Part shown: piece after piece, positions 16,875 through 26,100 of the stretch
How the letters are laid out: each line of letters begins with the position of its first letter
Position numbering within the stretch: position 1 is the first letter of the stretch
From: Paludibaculum fermentans
Lineage (GTDB): Bacteria > Acidobacteriota > Terriglobia > Bryobacterales > Bryobacteraceae
Assembly (NCBI RefSeq): GCF_015277775.1
Contig: NZ_CP063849.1
Span: 2,356,001 to 2,420,000, forward strand
Direction: 5' to 3'
Length of the DNA stretch: 64,000 nucleotides
Translations under genes and position numbers: made by a program
The notes under the pieces: model-generated
Databases searched by the model: none
Told to the model about the DNA's origin: nothing
Seen by the model: the letters and a program-made list of their open reading frames with translations, nothing else

Positions 16875-17989
16875 CGCGCCAACACTTTCTGAAGGGCCTC
16901 CACCAGCAGTTGAAGGTCGGATTCATCGCTGTAGTAGTGAACGGACGCTCGCACGCGCCCGTCCCCGCCCCAGACCACGACGCCGTGTTCGCCCAACTGC
17001 CGCATAATCTGTTCACCCTCCGGATGCTCGAATGAGACGATGCCCGATGTGTAATCATCGCCCTCCGGCGTCAGCAGCGGCAGGCCCAGGGCCGCAAGGC
17101 GCTCGCGCAAATGGCGCGTAAGTAAGTCCGCCCGCTTCCGTTCAACAGCAAGATCCAGGCTGAGCAGCCATTTCAGTGACGCGGTGATGGCGTAAAGCGC
17201 TGCGAAGTTGGGCATGCCGGCAACGAGGCAAGCCGCGCCAGACTTCAGATCGTACGTCCCTGTCCGCACCGCAGCCATGGCATTGTCCACTGAATACCAG
17301 CCGACACCCGCCAGGGCGAACCGCTCACGAAGCAGGGGGGACATGTAAGTCACGGCCGCGCCGTGCAAGCCCAGCAGCCATTTGAAGGTGCTGGCCATCA
17401 GGAAATCGACGCCGGCCAGCGGAACAGGGCAGCGCCCCAGCGCCTGTGTCGCGTCGACGCACAACACTCCGCCCACCGCGTGGACAGCGTCTCCCAACGC
17501 TTCTGTATGGGGAAACCACGCGCCGGTCTTATAGCTCACCTGGCTGACGGTCACCAGCCGGGTCCGCCTGTCAATGGCGGCGGTAAAGTCCTCAAGCTGC
17601 AACGCGCCGCCGTGTGAGGCCACCACTTGTACATCGACGCCGCGCTCCCGCAGCGCGAGCCACGGCAAAAGGTTGGAGGGGAACTCGAGGTCCGTCGTCA
17701 CCACGCGGTCGCCCGCCTGCCACGGCAGTGACGCAGCCAGGATATTCAATGCATCCGAAGCGGTGGGGAGGAAGACGGTGTCCGTCACCGGAGCGCCCAA
17801 CAGATCCGCCGCCAATGCCCGCGCCTCCGTCTCAATTCCGAAATGCCTGAGCCGGCCAGGGGTCCCTCTTCCCTTCTCCCGCAGATACTCTGCGACGGCT
17901 TCCGTCACGCCGGGTGCCGGCAAGCCCTCCGCCGCGGTATCGAGATACCCGCCTATCACGGCACGTGGAAACAGTTCACGGCAGCTCAT
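16871..17989 (-). CDS. class V aminotransferase-fold PLP enzyme
   Basis: 372 residues. The PLP-binding Lys is in MASTFKWLLGLHG (Lys203). Asp179 in GGVLCVDATQALG should contact the pyridine nitrogen, and FLPTASDALN is the phosphate-binding region. The fold group includes cysteine desulfurases, isopenicillin N epimerase-like and kynureninase-like enzymes; no desulfurase active-site Cys loop is evident. It overlaps the permease gene by 4 bp and follows the M20 peptidase gene by 1 bp. In this operon it may transaminate or cleave the amino product released by the M20 enzyme. Confidence 0.8.
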   Translation of the reverse strand: MSCRELFPRAVIGGYLDTAAEGLPAPGVTEAVAEYLREKGRGTPGRLRHFGIETEARALAADLLGAPVTDTVFLPTASDALNILAASLPWQAGDRVVTTDLEFPSNLLPWLALRERGVDVQVVASHGGALQLEDFTAAIDRRTRLVTVSQVSYKTGAWFPHTEALGDAVHAVGGVLCVDATQALGRCPVPLAGVDFLMASTFKWLLGLHGAAVTYMSPLLRERFALAGVGWYSVDNAMAAVRTGTYDLKSGAACLVAGMPNFAALYAITASLKWLLSLDLAVERKRADLLTRHLRERLAALGLPLLTPEGDDYTSGIVSFEHPEGEQIMRQLGEHGVVVWGGDGRVRASVHYYSDESDLQLLVEALQKVLAR

Positions 17990-17990
17990 A

Positions 17991-19127
17991 TCAGAATCCG
18001 CGGATGATTTCCTTGTAGACTTTCACGGCCTGTACCACCTGATCCATGGCAACATACTCGGCCGCCGTGTGTGCCTGATCGATGGAGCCAGGACCCATGA
18101 CAATACTCGGGATGCCCGCGCGCGTGAACTTGCTCGCGTCACTCCCAAAAGGCACACCGGCAGGCTCGGCAGGCAGGCCCAGCCGCTCCAGCGCCTGTTG
18201 GGCGGTCCGCACGATATGGCTGTCCGGCGAAGTCTCCATGGGCCAATCCTCCAGCAGAGTCGTGTGCGTGATCTGCATGTCAGGGAACTGCGTGCGCAGG
18301 GTCTCCGACAGTTTTTCATACTGGCGCTGGATCGCCGGCGGCTCTTCGCCGGGCACCAGGCGGCGGTCGATCTCGACCTGGCACTGCTCCGGAACGATAT
18401 TGACCTGCGCTCCGCCGCGGATGAGGCCCACGTTGAGGGTCGGCTCACCAACCAGGGGATGCTTCACCATCCGCAGAGACGCGTCCCCTTCTTCCATCAC
18501 CACGATCAGGCGAGCCATGCGAGAGATGGCGTTGATACCCAGGTGCGGTGTGGAGCTATGCGCGGCGCGGCCGCCGATCGCTACCCGCCAACGCAGGCAA
18601 CCCTTGCTCGCCACCACCAGGCGCAATTCCGTCGGCTCCGCGACGATGGCCGCTTCCGCCGTGAAGTGCTCGCACAGGTAAGCTGCGCCCCGGTATGTTG
18701 CCTCCTCGTCCATCGTTGCCGCCAGGACGACATCAACGGAAGGAACATAACCTTCCGCGTGCAGTTCCACCAGCGCGTGCATCATGGCCGCCAGGCCACC
18801 CTTGGTGTCGCATGCGCCGCGGCCATAGACGAGGCCCTGCAGAATGGATGGCTCAAAGGGAGGCGACACCATGTTCTCCACCCCGGCCGTGTCGACATGC
18901 GCCTCCAGCATCAGCCGGCGCGAACGATCGCGGCCTGGAAGCGTTGCCAGCAGATTCGGACGCTCAGGGAAGACCTCCACCAGTTCCGCCTGAATGCCGG
19001 CGGCGGCGAAGAAATCATGAATCCAGGCCTGAATGCGGCCCTCGGGTTGGCCCGAGGCGTATGCCGGATTCACGCTGTTGATGCGGATCAACTCCTGGAG
19101 AGTAGTAATGACGGATTGTGGTCTCAT
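17991..19127 (-). CDS. M20-family zinc peptidase/deacylase (ArgE/DapE-like)
   Basis: 378 residues. Metal ligands and catalytic residues are in place: His77 and Asp79 (LEAHVDTAG), Asp107 (GRGACDTKGG) and the Glu141-Glu142 pair (MDEEATYRG). The dimerisation domain begins about residue 170 (KGCLRWRVAIGGRAAHS). The family hydrolyses N-acyl amino acids, N-acyl diaminopimelate-type compounds or small peptides in the cytoplasm. It shares one base with the Gfo/Idh gene upstream and is one base from the aminotransferase gene, so both reactions probably act on one imported compound. Confidence 0.85.
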   Translation of the reverse strand: MRPQSVITTLQELIRINSVNPAYASGQPEGRIQAWIHDFFAAAGIQAELVEVFPERPNLLATLPGRDRSRRLMLEAHVDTAGVENMVSPPFEPSILQGLVYGRGACDTKGGLAAMMHALVELHAEGYVPSVDVVLAATMDEEATYRGAAYLCEHFTAEAAIVAEPTELRLVVASKGCLRWRVAIGGRAAHSSTPHLGINAISRMARLIVVMEEGDASLRMVKHPLVGEPTLNVGLIRGGAQVNIVPEQCQVEIDRRLVPGEEPPAIQRQYEKLSETLRTQFPDMQITHTTLLEDWPMETSPDSHIVRTAQQALERLGLPAEPAGVPFGSDASKFTRAGIPSIVMGPGSIDQAHTAAEYVAMDQVVQAVKVYKEIIRGF

Positions 19128-20140
19128 TACCGGACGGGGCTCCAGCTCTGCAGTTCAACATCACGGCCCGATCGTGCGGATTCCACCAGCGCCAGGGCCG
19201 TGCGCATGGTGTTCGTCGCTTCCTGCAGCGTGATGGCCGAGATCGCCTGCCCGCTTGCGAGGCAGCGGTAGAAGTACAGCAGTTCGTTCAGCAGCGCACC
19301 ATGCGCGGCGCCATACATCCGGGTCTCATAGCCCGCATCGGGCGCTGAGTACCCCTGCTCCGACCAGACGCTCAGTCCGGCAGGCTGCATCGACAACGAC
19401 ATGCTGCCCAACTCGCCTGTGATCTGGAGTCCATCGTCCAGACCTACACCCGCGGCGTCCGGCAAGAGCCAGTTGGTCTCCACCCGGCCAATCGCACCGC
19501 TGGCGAACTCAAGGATGCCCATCACCCAGTCGGGATTCAGGGTGGAATGAATCTTGCGTTCGAAGCCACGCACGCGCACCACAGGCGACCGGTCGAGGCT
19601 CAGCAGAATGTCGATGTCGTGGACACAATTGCAGAGCGCGGGATGCGTACGCTCGTACATATGGAAGCCACCCCGCATGCGGCCGCGTTTGGCGCTCATG
19701 GCGACAATCCGGCCGATCCGCCCGGCCGCGGTTTCCTCCCGCAGCACGGCGTAACGGGGGTCGAAGCGCAGCAGGTGGCCGACCATCAGCGCACGGCCCG
19801 ACGATTGCGCCGCCTCGGTCATGGCCGCGCAGTCTTCCAACGAAGTGGCGAACGGCTTTTCGACCAGCACGTCTTTACCCGCCTGCAAGGCGGCAATGAC
19901 AGGCCCTCGGTGGCAATGCTCCGGAGTCGCGACATGGACCACGTCCACGCCGGCCGCCAGCAACTCCTCAAGGCTCCGCGCCACCATCGGAATCTGGTAC
20001 TTCGCTGCCAGCGACGACGCGCGCGCAACGTCCAGGTCGAACACCGCAGCCACGGCCACACCTGGCACCGCCTGCAGGGCGGAGAGATGGCTCTCCCCGA
20101 AAAGGCCGCAGCCCACCAGCCCCGTTCGAAATTCCTTCAT
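19127..20140 (-). CDS. Gfo/Idh/MocA-family NAD(P)-dependent oxidoreductase
   Basis: 337 residues. The Rossmann motif GLVGCGLFGESH is at the N-terminus, and the EKP motif (Glu94-Lys95-Pro96) carries the catalytic Lys. A C-terminal alpha/beta domain follows (DIDILLSL). These enzymes oxidise or reduce sugars, inositols and amino-sugar derivatives. The gene overlaps glycosidase-like copy A by 4 bp and the M20 gene by 1 bp, which places it in the same operon. Confidence 0.85.
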   Translation of the reverse strand: MKEFRTGLVGCGLFGESHLSALQAVPGVAVAAVFDLDVARASSLAAKYQIPMVARSLEELLAAGVDVVHVATPEHCHRGPVIAALQAGKDVLVEKPFATSLEDCAAMTEAAQSSGRALMVGHLLRFDPRYAVLREETAAGRIGRIVAMSAKRGRMRGGFHMYERTHPALCNCVHDIDILLSLDRSPVVRVRGFERKIHSTLNPDWVMGILEFASGAIGRVETNWLLPDAAGVGLDDGLQITGELGSMSLSMQPAGLSVWSEQGYSAPDAGYETRMYGAAHGALLNELLYFYRCLASGQAISAITLQEATNTMRTALALVESARSGRDVELQSWSPVR

Positions 20141-22671
20141 GCCTTCTCCTTCGTGGAACCGATCGGAGCGCCTCCACGCAATTCAGCCATCACCTGCTCG
20201 CAGTTCAGCACCTTCTCCAGCAGGTCGATCGGCGTGTAGTAGTAGTGATTCGAGGCTTCGTAGCCGATCAATGACTCCTCGCGCACCACCGCGTACTGCT
20301 GTAGCGCCAGCACCCGCTCGCGCTCGGCGATGGCGATCAACCGCGCCCGGATCTGCTTCTCGCGCTCCGCCGCCGCACCCGGCGCCTCGTCGCGCAGAAG
20401 GTAGAACTCCAACTGATTCGCCGTACTCTCAAAGTGCGTGTGGCAGGTGCGCGCAATTGCGAGCTCCAGGGCCGCCTCTTTGCCGGCCAGCCGGATCTTC
20501 TCCAAAATCGCCACACCATCGCCCCAGTGCTTCGCCAACTTTGCCATCAGGTCCCGCACTGTCTCAGCAGGATAGGCGCCCTTCCACGACTTGTAGGCGT
20601 CATAGGGAAACAGGATCATGCCCGGCGCCAGCCCTGTCGGCTGCAGGCGCAGCGGGTTGGCCGGCCCATGCTGCACGGGCAGTACATAGATCGCTACCCC
20701 ATACGGAAACGACTGGAACGCCTCACTGAATACCGTCCACGCGCTGACCGCTTCCTTGGCCCCCTCCACGCCGTACAACCGCGTCGCCTCGTGCATCAGG
20801 ATCTGGTCGCGCGACGGCCTCGGCTCAAACGCGTACGCCGACGACGCGCGGAGATTCGACGACGGGTATCCGCCGCAGGTCCACGACGCCATCACGCCGG
20901 TGATGCCTTCCTGGGCCAGGTTCTCGCAGTGGTCCAGCACCAGCGGCAGCACCGGAATGTACGGGACCGCCGAAATCTCCCATGTGTTGTTGAACTGCGT
21001 TTTGGCGATCGCACCCAGCCCGCGTTCCTTGGCGAGCTTCCAGTTCCGGCTCGCCCGCGGGCCCGGCCCCACCACCGACATCGAGTACTCGCCGACCTCT
21101 GTCTTCACGCCGCCGCGGAACACCGGTTGCGACCACTCGCTGATGCTGATGACACTGGTGTCCTTCGGCAGTTTTGGGATCAGGCTCTTCGCCATGGGCG
21201 TGCCCCAACCCCAGTCATAGGACATGATCTCGGCGGTCCTGCTGTGCTCGCGCACCCCGTCACGCAGGGTCTGGATGAACTCGGCGATCGTGTCGGCGCC
21301 AGTCCTCTGCGAACAACGCGGGCAGCCCGTCGCCTTCGGATCGCGGTCGCCCCATGCGCCGCCATGCGAGAAGCAGTTCGTGTGATTCTCCGACATCGTG
21401 ATCGTCAGGATTCCACCGAGTCCCGGAGCCTTCTGGAACACGTGGCCGATGCTCTCGCGCAGCCAGTCGCGCACCTCCTGGGTTGAGGTGCACATCGCAA
21501 AGACATTCTTGTCCTGCGTACCCTTCAGGCCCGGATGCTTCGCGAAGAACTCAGCGGGCATCGCGCGTGGCTCGTTCAGGTAAAGGTAGATGTTCAGGCC
21601 GTAGCGCCCGGCCCGCTCCACCAGAGCGTTCAGATTCCGGATCCGCGTCTCCCAGCCCTTGCCGAACTCGGGAAAGCGGTGGGCCGGAGCCAGCGTGTTC
21701 AAGACACCCTGGATCCAGACGCCATCGGCGCCGCCGTCCGCCGCACGGTCCAGGTACCCATCCGGCAGGCCCGCCGCATCGCCTTCCATCAGCGGATCAC
21801 CGTAAAGCGCAAAATACGAATACAGGAACCGTGGCGCCCAGATCTCCTTCGTCGAGGTCTTGCCCGCCGGCCACTGCTGCTGGCTTCGCAATGCGTACAA
21901 TCCACGGATGGCGGCGCGTTCCGTCACCGCTGTGATACGCGCTCCCTCAGCGGTGGGCTCCACGGTGAAGCTGCCGGCGCTGCCGGCTTCGGTCAGCACA
22001 ACCTCAATGCGCTTCCCACGCCCGCCCGCCTGGCCGAAACGCCGCGCCGCCGCAGCCAGCGCGGATCGCCCCTGCGGCACTTGCACCTGCCAGCCGGGCC
22101 CCGCCTCCAGCGCCGACAACTGTTCGACGAAGGCGAAGCGCGGCTGCCCCAGGCTCTTCACCCCGCCGGGCAGTGCCCGGCTGAGACTCGAGTGGATCGC
22201 CGCGGCCTTCGTCCGCTCCTGCGCACTCGGGGCCGTGTACCTCAGTTCCTCGCATGCCGGCTTGGCCAGGCCCAGCTTATGCTCGAGAAAATCGTCTTCC
22301 TTCAACGTGAACTCAAAGCGTTCCGCATCCCAGCCCAGCAACTGGATGATCTGCGCCTCCGGCAACACATGCCAGTTCTGCTTGATCACCGTGATGTAGA
22401 TCCGCCGCTGCGTATCCGCACTGACCGGCCGCTTCGCCGGCAAACCCATCTCCGAACCGAGCTGGGCCAGATCCGATGGCTGCGCTTTCACCACCTGCGC
22501 CATCCGGTCCAGGTTCACCAGGTCCCAGTTCCGCCAGACGAACTGATACAGGCGATTTGGGAAATGCGGTTCCGGCACCGCGCGGACCGGAGGCAACGCC
22601 GCGTGAGCGTTGCCTCCCCAGGGCCACAACAGTGCCGGTGGAACTGCTTTGAGGAATGTCCGCCGTTCCAT
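20137..22671 (-). CDS. Tat-exported glycosidase-like protein (copy A of a paralogous pair)
   Basis: 844 residues. The N-terminus MERRTFLKAVPPALL is a good twin-arginine signal. Residues about 35-140 hold two helical repeats like those of copy B (RNWDLVNLDRMAQVV; KQNWHVLPEAQIIQLL). Residues about 150-280 resemble the beta-alpha domain preceding the barrel in GH20 and GH67 enzymes (EGARITAVTERAAIRGLYAL). A TIM-barrel-like region with IYLYLNEPRAMP and ITMSENHTNC, then CPRC, follows. It starts 3 bp after the TonB receptor stop. Together these suggest periplasmic or outer-membrane glycan cleavage, but I cannot assign a CAZy family. Confidence 0.62.
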   Translation of the reverse strand: MERRTFLKAVPPALLWPWGGNAHAALPPVRAVPEPHFPNRLYQFVWRNWDLVNLDRMAQVVKAQPSDLAQLGSEMGLPAKRPVSADTQRRIYITVIKQNWHVLPEAQIIQLLGWDAERFEFTLKEDDFLEHKLGLAKPACEELRYTAPSAQERTKAAAIHSSLSRALPGGVKSLGQPRFAFVEQLSALEAGPGWQVQVPQGRSALAAAARRFGQAGGRGKRIEVVLTEAGSAGSFTVEPTAEGARITAVTERAAIRGLYALRSQQQWPAGKTSTKEIWAPRFLYSYFALYGDPLMEGDAAGLPDGYLDRAADGGADGVWIQGVLNTLAPAHRFPEFGKGWETRIRNLNALVERAGRYGLNIYLYLNEPRAMPAEFFAKHPGLKGTQDKNVFAMCTSTQEVRDWLRESIGHVFQKAPGLGGILTITMSENHTNCFSHGGAWGDRDPKATGCPRCSQRTGADTIAEFIQTLRDGVREHSRTAEIMSYDWGWGTPMAKSLIPKLPKDTSVISISEWSQPVFRGGVKTEVGEYSMSVVGPGPRASRNWKLAKERGLGAIAKTQFNNTWEISAVPYIPVLPLVLDHCENLAQEGITGVMASWTCGGYPSSNLRASSAYAFEPRPSRDQILMHEATRLYGVEGAKEAVSAWTVFSEAFQSFPYGVAIYVLPVQHGPANPLRLQPTGLAPGMILFPYDAYKSWKGAYPAETVRDLMAKLAKHWGDGVAILEKIRLAGKEAALELAIARTCHTHFESTANQLEFYLLRDEAPGAAAEREKQIRARLIAIAERERVLALQQYAVVREESLIGYEASNHYYYTPIDLLEKVLNCEQVMAELRGGAPIGSTKEKA

Positions 22672-22674
22672 GCT

Positions 22675-25600
22675 CTAGAACTCCGCTCGCAGACCAAACT
22701 GGAAGCGCCGCGGATTATTCTTGCCGAAGATCTTGCCGTAGTTCGGACTCACCAGCGACGTGTTCGGCGTATTCCAGTTCTGGATGTTGAACACGCTATA
22801 CGACTCGGCCCGGAAGTCGAGCCGCACCCGCTCCAGGTGGAACGACCGCGCCAGCGACACATCGTAGGACTGGGTCGGCGGGGCCGTCAGAACGTTCCTG
22901 CCCGCATTGCCGAACTGGTTCGCGGGAGGAGCCACGAAGCAGTTCGTATCAAAGTAGCGATCCATGGTCCCGTCGCTCAACCGGCCGTCGCAAATCCGAT
23001 TCGGACGAGCCTTGGTGAAGGTCGCCGCCACGTTGGGCCACGACGTCGGCATCGATAGGGAGAGCGGCAACCCGGAGCGATGCTGGATGATCGTCGACAG
23101 CTGCCAGTCGCCCAGGACCGCCGCGCCCACACCGCCCTGGGCAAAGGATTTGCCCTTGCCGAACGGCAGTTCATACACAATGCCCGTCGTGAACGCGTGC
23201 GTCTGGTCGTAGTCGGACCGGCCCCGATCCAGTTGCGTGTTGCGGGCATCCTGGTTGTCCCACCCGCCGCTGTTCGACGAGAAGAGGTCCAGGCTCTTGC
23301 TGTAGGTGTAGCTCGCCGTCAGGTCCAGGCCCTTCGACATGGTGCGGCGCACGTGCAGGTAGGCTCCGTTGTACGAGGAGTTTGCGCTGTTACCCTGCAG
23401 CAGGATGTCGCTGAAGAACGGATACGGACGGCGTGCTTCCAGTGACTTCGGATTCGCGGGGTCATACAGCGCGGCTTGATTTACGTTGTAGGGCGCCATC
23501 AGGTGGCGGCCCAGGAAGGCGTTGTAGCCCGCGCTCAGCAGCCAGCGCTCGCCCAGTTGATGCTCCACTGAGAAAGTCGCCTGGTGGACGAATGACTGCG
23601 GCGCGTAGGAATCCTGGGTCACGAACAATGTGCCCGGAGTGATCTCGCCAATCGGCGGAGCCGGGAAGATCTGCGTGTCGAGTCTTGTCGGCGTCAACAG
23701 CGAGGGGTCATTCACCACGTTCGTGTTATTCGTGAACGGCGGGCCGCCGAAACCCAGCGACGAGAACAGCTGGAAGTTCGCCATGCCCTGCGTGTAGTAG
23801 ATGCCGTAGGCGGCACGAATCGTCGTTTTAGGGGTCAGCAGGTAGGCGAGGCTGACGCGCGGTGAGAAGTTCGTCTTCTTCCAGTTCTTGAAGACGCCAC
23901 GCGGCAGGTCGCCGCTGAGCGTGCTGTAGTCCTGCTGGAAGTTCAACGGATTCTTCAGCACGAAGACCAGTTTGCCCTGATTCTGATCGAAGGCCACCAT
24001 GCGGTTGTAGCGCTCCACCGGCGGCGTCCAGTAATCCCAGCGCAGGCCGAACGTCATCGTCAGGCGGCGCGACATCTTAATCTGGTCCTGGGCGAACCAG
24101 CCATAGTAGGTCGTATTCAGGATCGGCGCAAAGCCTGTCGGATTCCCGGCCGCCGAGGCAAAGGCGCCCAGCACGAAGTCGGCGATCCCAGCTCCGCCTG
24201 CCCCACCCGGCGCTTGCCGCGTGAAGCCGCCGTCGTAGCTCAGGCTGCCGCGCGGATAGATGCCGTTGTTCTGTGGATACTGCGAAGGCTGGATGGTAAA
24301 GCCCAAGTCAATGGTGTGCCTTCCGGTGAAGAACGAGATATTCTCATTCACGCCGAGCCGGGTTGTCGCCCGGTTCAGATTGAAGATCGCCGTGCCCGGT
24401 ACGCTCACTCCGGTCACGCCCACATTGGGCAACCCGAAGAAGGCCGAATTGCGGCTGATGTTCTTCAGGCCCAACTCGCTGCCGGCGATGTCCTGCGTTG
24501 TCGGTACCGCACCGTAATTCGTCTCTGAGCGAAAGAACCCGACACGCAATTGGTTCACGATCCGTCCGCCGATCGGCTGCGTGTACTCCACCGAAGCGGT
24601 CTGCCCCTTCAGTGGCTGTGCGAAGCCCGCGAACGTCGAAAGCCCGTAGGAGTAGGCGCCCACGTTGTCCCAGAAGTACTTGAAGAACAGCCGTCCGCTG
24701 GTGCCCAGCGACTGGTCGACTCTCGTCAGATACTGTGTATCGTCATTGCGCTGCGATCCGAATACCGAAAGATTCGGTTGCCCGAACGCCACTGCGCCCA
24801 GATTCGGCAGCGGAACATATTTCTTGTAGCCCTGCGCGAACGGGCTCAGCAGACTGGCCGGAATTCGATTCCCGGCAAACGCCCTGCGGGTGTTGTTGGT
24901 GGTGTCCACGTCGAATGGATTGTAGATGGTTTGCGGGTATTGCGAAAAGTCGCCCGCCCATTGAGCTTCCGTGGGGACGATCGCCTGTTGATTGCTGCCC
25001 GAGCGCTGGCGTGTCACCTGGGCGGAAAAGAAGAAGAACGTCCGGTTCTTGCCGTTGTAAAGCCCCGGGATCACCACTGGGCCGCCAAGCGTCGCGCCAG
25101 CCTGGTTGTACACCAGCGGCGGTACGGCCAGGGCTCCGTTGGTGCGGGCATTCGTTACCTTGTTCTGCAGGAACCAGAACAGCGAGCCGTGCAACTCGTT
25201 CGTCCCGGCTTTGGAACTCGTATACACCACGGAAGGAGAACCGCCGAACTGCGCTGAGTCGTAGCCGCGCACAATGCGGTAGCTCTGCAGCGCCTCGACA
25301 GACGGCTGGTACAACGCACCTCCGTAAATCGGATCCCGTACGTCGAAGCCGTCTTCCACGAAACCCGTGAACTCCGGCGGACCACCTGAGATGTTTGCGC
25401 TGATCGGCTTGAATACGGCGCCGCCGGTCTGCGACTGGCCAAAGACCACGCTGCCGATGTTGCCGCCCAGAATGGGCGATACGCCCGGCGACAGGATCAG
25501 CGTCGAGATGTAGCTGCGGCCCAGCGCCGGCAGTTCCACCAGTTGCTTTGAAGCCACGGTCACCGCCAGCGACGCGTTCTCTGTCTGCAACAACGGCGTA

Positions 25601-25980
25601 GTGGCAGCTACGGCAATGCTCTGCTGCGAATTGCCGATCTGGAGCTGGAAGTCGGCGCGCAGGTCCAACTGCTGCGTCAACTGCTGGGCGGAGCGTGTGG
25701 AGACCTGAAACCCCGAGCGCTCCACTGAGATGTCATAAATACCGGCGGGGATTCCGGTGAAGGTGTATTGCCCCTGGGTGTTCGTCTCTTGCGTTCGGGT
25801 GAAACCCGTCTGCGTTTCCCTGATTGTGACTTGTGCCCCAGGTACCGCCGCGCCGGAGGCATCTGTGACGAATCCATTCAGCGAACTGGTGATGACCTGC
25901 GCGGTAGCCAGGACTGAGAGGAGAGTGACCAGCAGAAACAGCTGGGTTCGTTTGAGGAGAAGCTTTGGAAGGTGTTGCAC
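22675..25980 (-). CDS. TonB-dependent outer-membrane receptor, Oar-like with carboxypeptidase-regulatory domain
   Basis: 1101 residues from a GTG with AGGAG eight bases upstream. A signal peptide is followed by a carboxypeptidase-regulatory-like domain (NGFVTDASGAAVPGAQVTI), then a plug domain (VELPALGRSYISTLILSPG) and a long beta-barrel. The last residues (RRFQFGLRAEF) end in Phe, as expected for BAM-dependent barrels. This architecture is typical of the expanded acidobacterial receptor family. As first gene of the seven-gene operon it probably imports the substrate handled by the downstream enzymes. No SusD-like gene accompanies it, as is usual in this phylum. Confidence 0.92.
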   Translation of the reverse strand: MQHLPKLLLKRTQLFLLVTLLSVLATAQVITSSLNGFVTDASGAAVPGAQVTIRETQTGFTRTQETNTQGQYTFTGIPAGIYDISVERSGFQVSTRSAQQLTQQLDLRADFQLQIGNSQQSIAVAATTPLLQTENASLAVTVASKQLVELPALGRSYISTLILSPGVSPILGGNIGSVVFGQSQTGGAVFKPISANISGGPPEFTGFVEDGFDVRDPIYGGALYQPSVEALQSYRIVRGYDSAQFGGSPSVVYTSSKAGTNELHGSLFWFLQNKVTNARTNGALAVPPLVYNQAGATLGGPVVIPGLYNGKNRTFFFFSAQVTRQRSGSNQQAIVPTEAQWAGDFSQYPQTIYNPFDVDTTNNTRRAFAGNRIPASLLSPFAQGYKKYVPLPNLGAVAFGQPNLSVFGSQRNDDTQYLTRVDQSLGTSGRLFFKYFWDNVGAYSYGLSTFAGFAQPLKGQTASVEYTQPIGGRIVNQLRVGFFRSETNYGAVPTTQDIAGSELGLKNISRNSAFFGLPNVGVTGVSVPGTAIFNLNRATTRLGVNENISFFTGRHTIDLGFTIQPSQYPQNNGIYPRGSLSYDGGFTRQAPGGAGGAGIADFVLGAFASAAGNPTGFAPILNTTYYGWFAQDQIKMSRRLTMTFGLRWDYWTPPVERYNRMVAFDQNQGKLVFVLKNPLNFQQDYSTLSGDLPRGVFKNWKKTNFSPRVSLAYLLTPKTTIRAAYGIYYTQGMANFQLFSSLGFGGPPFTNNTNVVNDPSLLTPTRLDTQIFPAPPIGEITPGTLFVTQDSYAPQSFVHQATFSVEHQLGERWLLSAGYNAFLGRHLMAPYNVNQAALYDPANPKSLEARRPYPFFSDILLQGNSANSSYNGAYLHVRRTMSKGLDLTASYTYSKSLDLFSSNSGGWDNQDARNTQLDRGRSDYDQTHAFTTGIVYELPFGKGKSFAQGGVGAAVLGDWQLSTIIQHRSGLPLSLSMPTSWPNVAATFTKARPNRICDGRLSDGTMDRYFDTNCFVAPPANQFGNAGRNVLTAPPTQSYDVSLARSFHLERVRLDFRAESYSVFNIQNWNTPNTSLVSPNYGKIFGKNNPRRFQFGLRAEF

Positions 25981-26054
25981 GGTGAGACTCCTGAATCCAC
26001 GTGCCGGAAGGCCGACATCTCAGTCGAGTATGGATTTAACCCTTCTGTCAGTCC

Positions 26055-26083
26055 ATTAGAATATTCCGACAGCTCGTTCTAAT
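26055..26083. promoter_or_regulatory. candidate LysR-type operator between the regulator and the receptor operon
   Basis: ATTAGAA (26055-26061) and TTCTAAT (26077-26083) are perfect inverted 7-bp arms with a 15-bp spacer, 18 bp upstream of the LysR start and about 75 bp upstream of the divergent TonB receptor start. LysR regulators bind partially symmetric T-N11-A-type sites in such divergent regions, so this is the best candidate autoregulatory and activation site here. Confidence 0.5.
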
Positions 26084-26100
26084 TGTGATACAGATATTCA

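Noticed and set aside
17574-19271. 565-codon plus-strand open frame
   Set aside because: Lies antisense to the M20 and aminotransferase genes, has Arg/His-rich artefact composition and no motif.
21535-23058. 507-codon plus-strand open frame
   Set aside because: Antisense to glycosidase-like copy A and the TonB receptor end; Arg/Pro/Leu-rich translation typical of GC-rich shadow frames.
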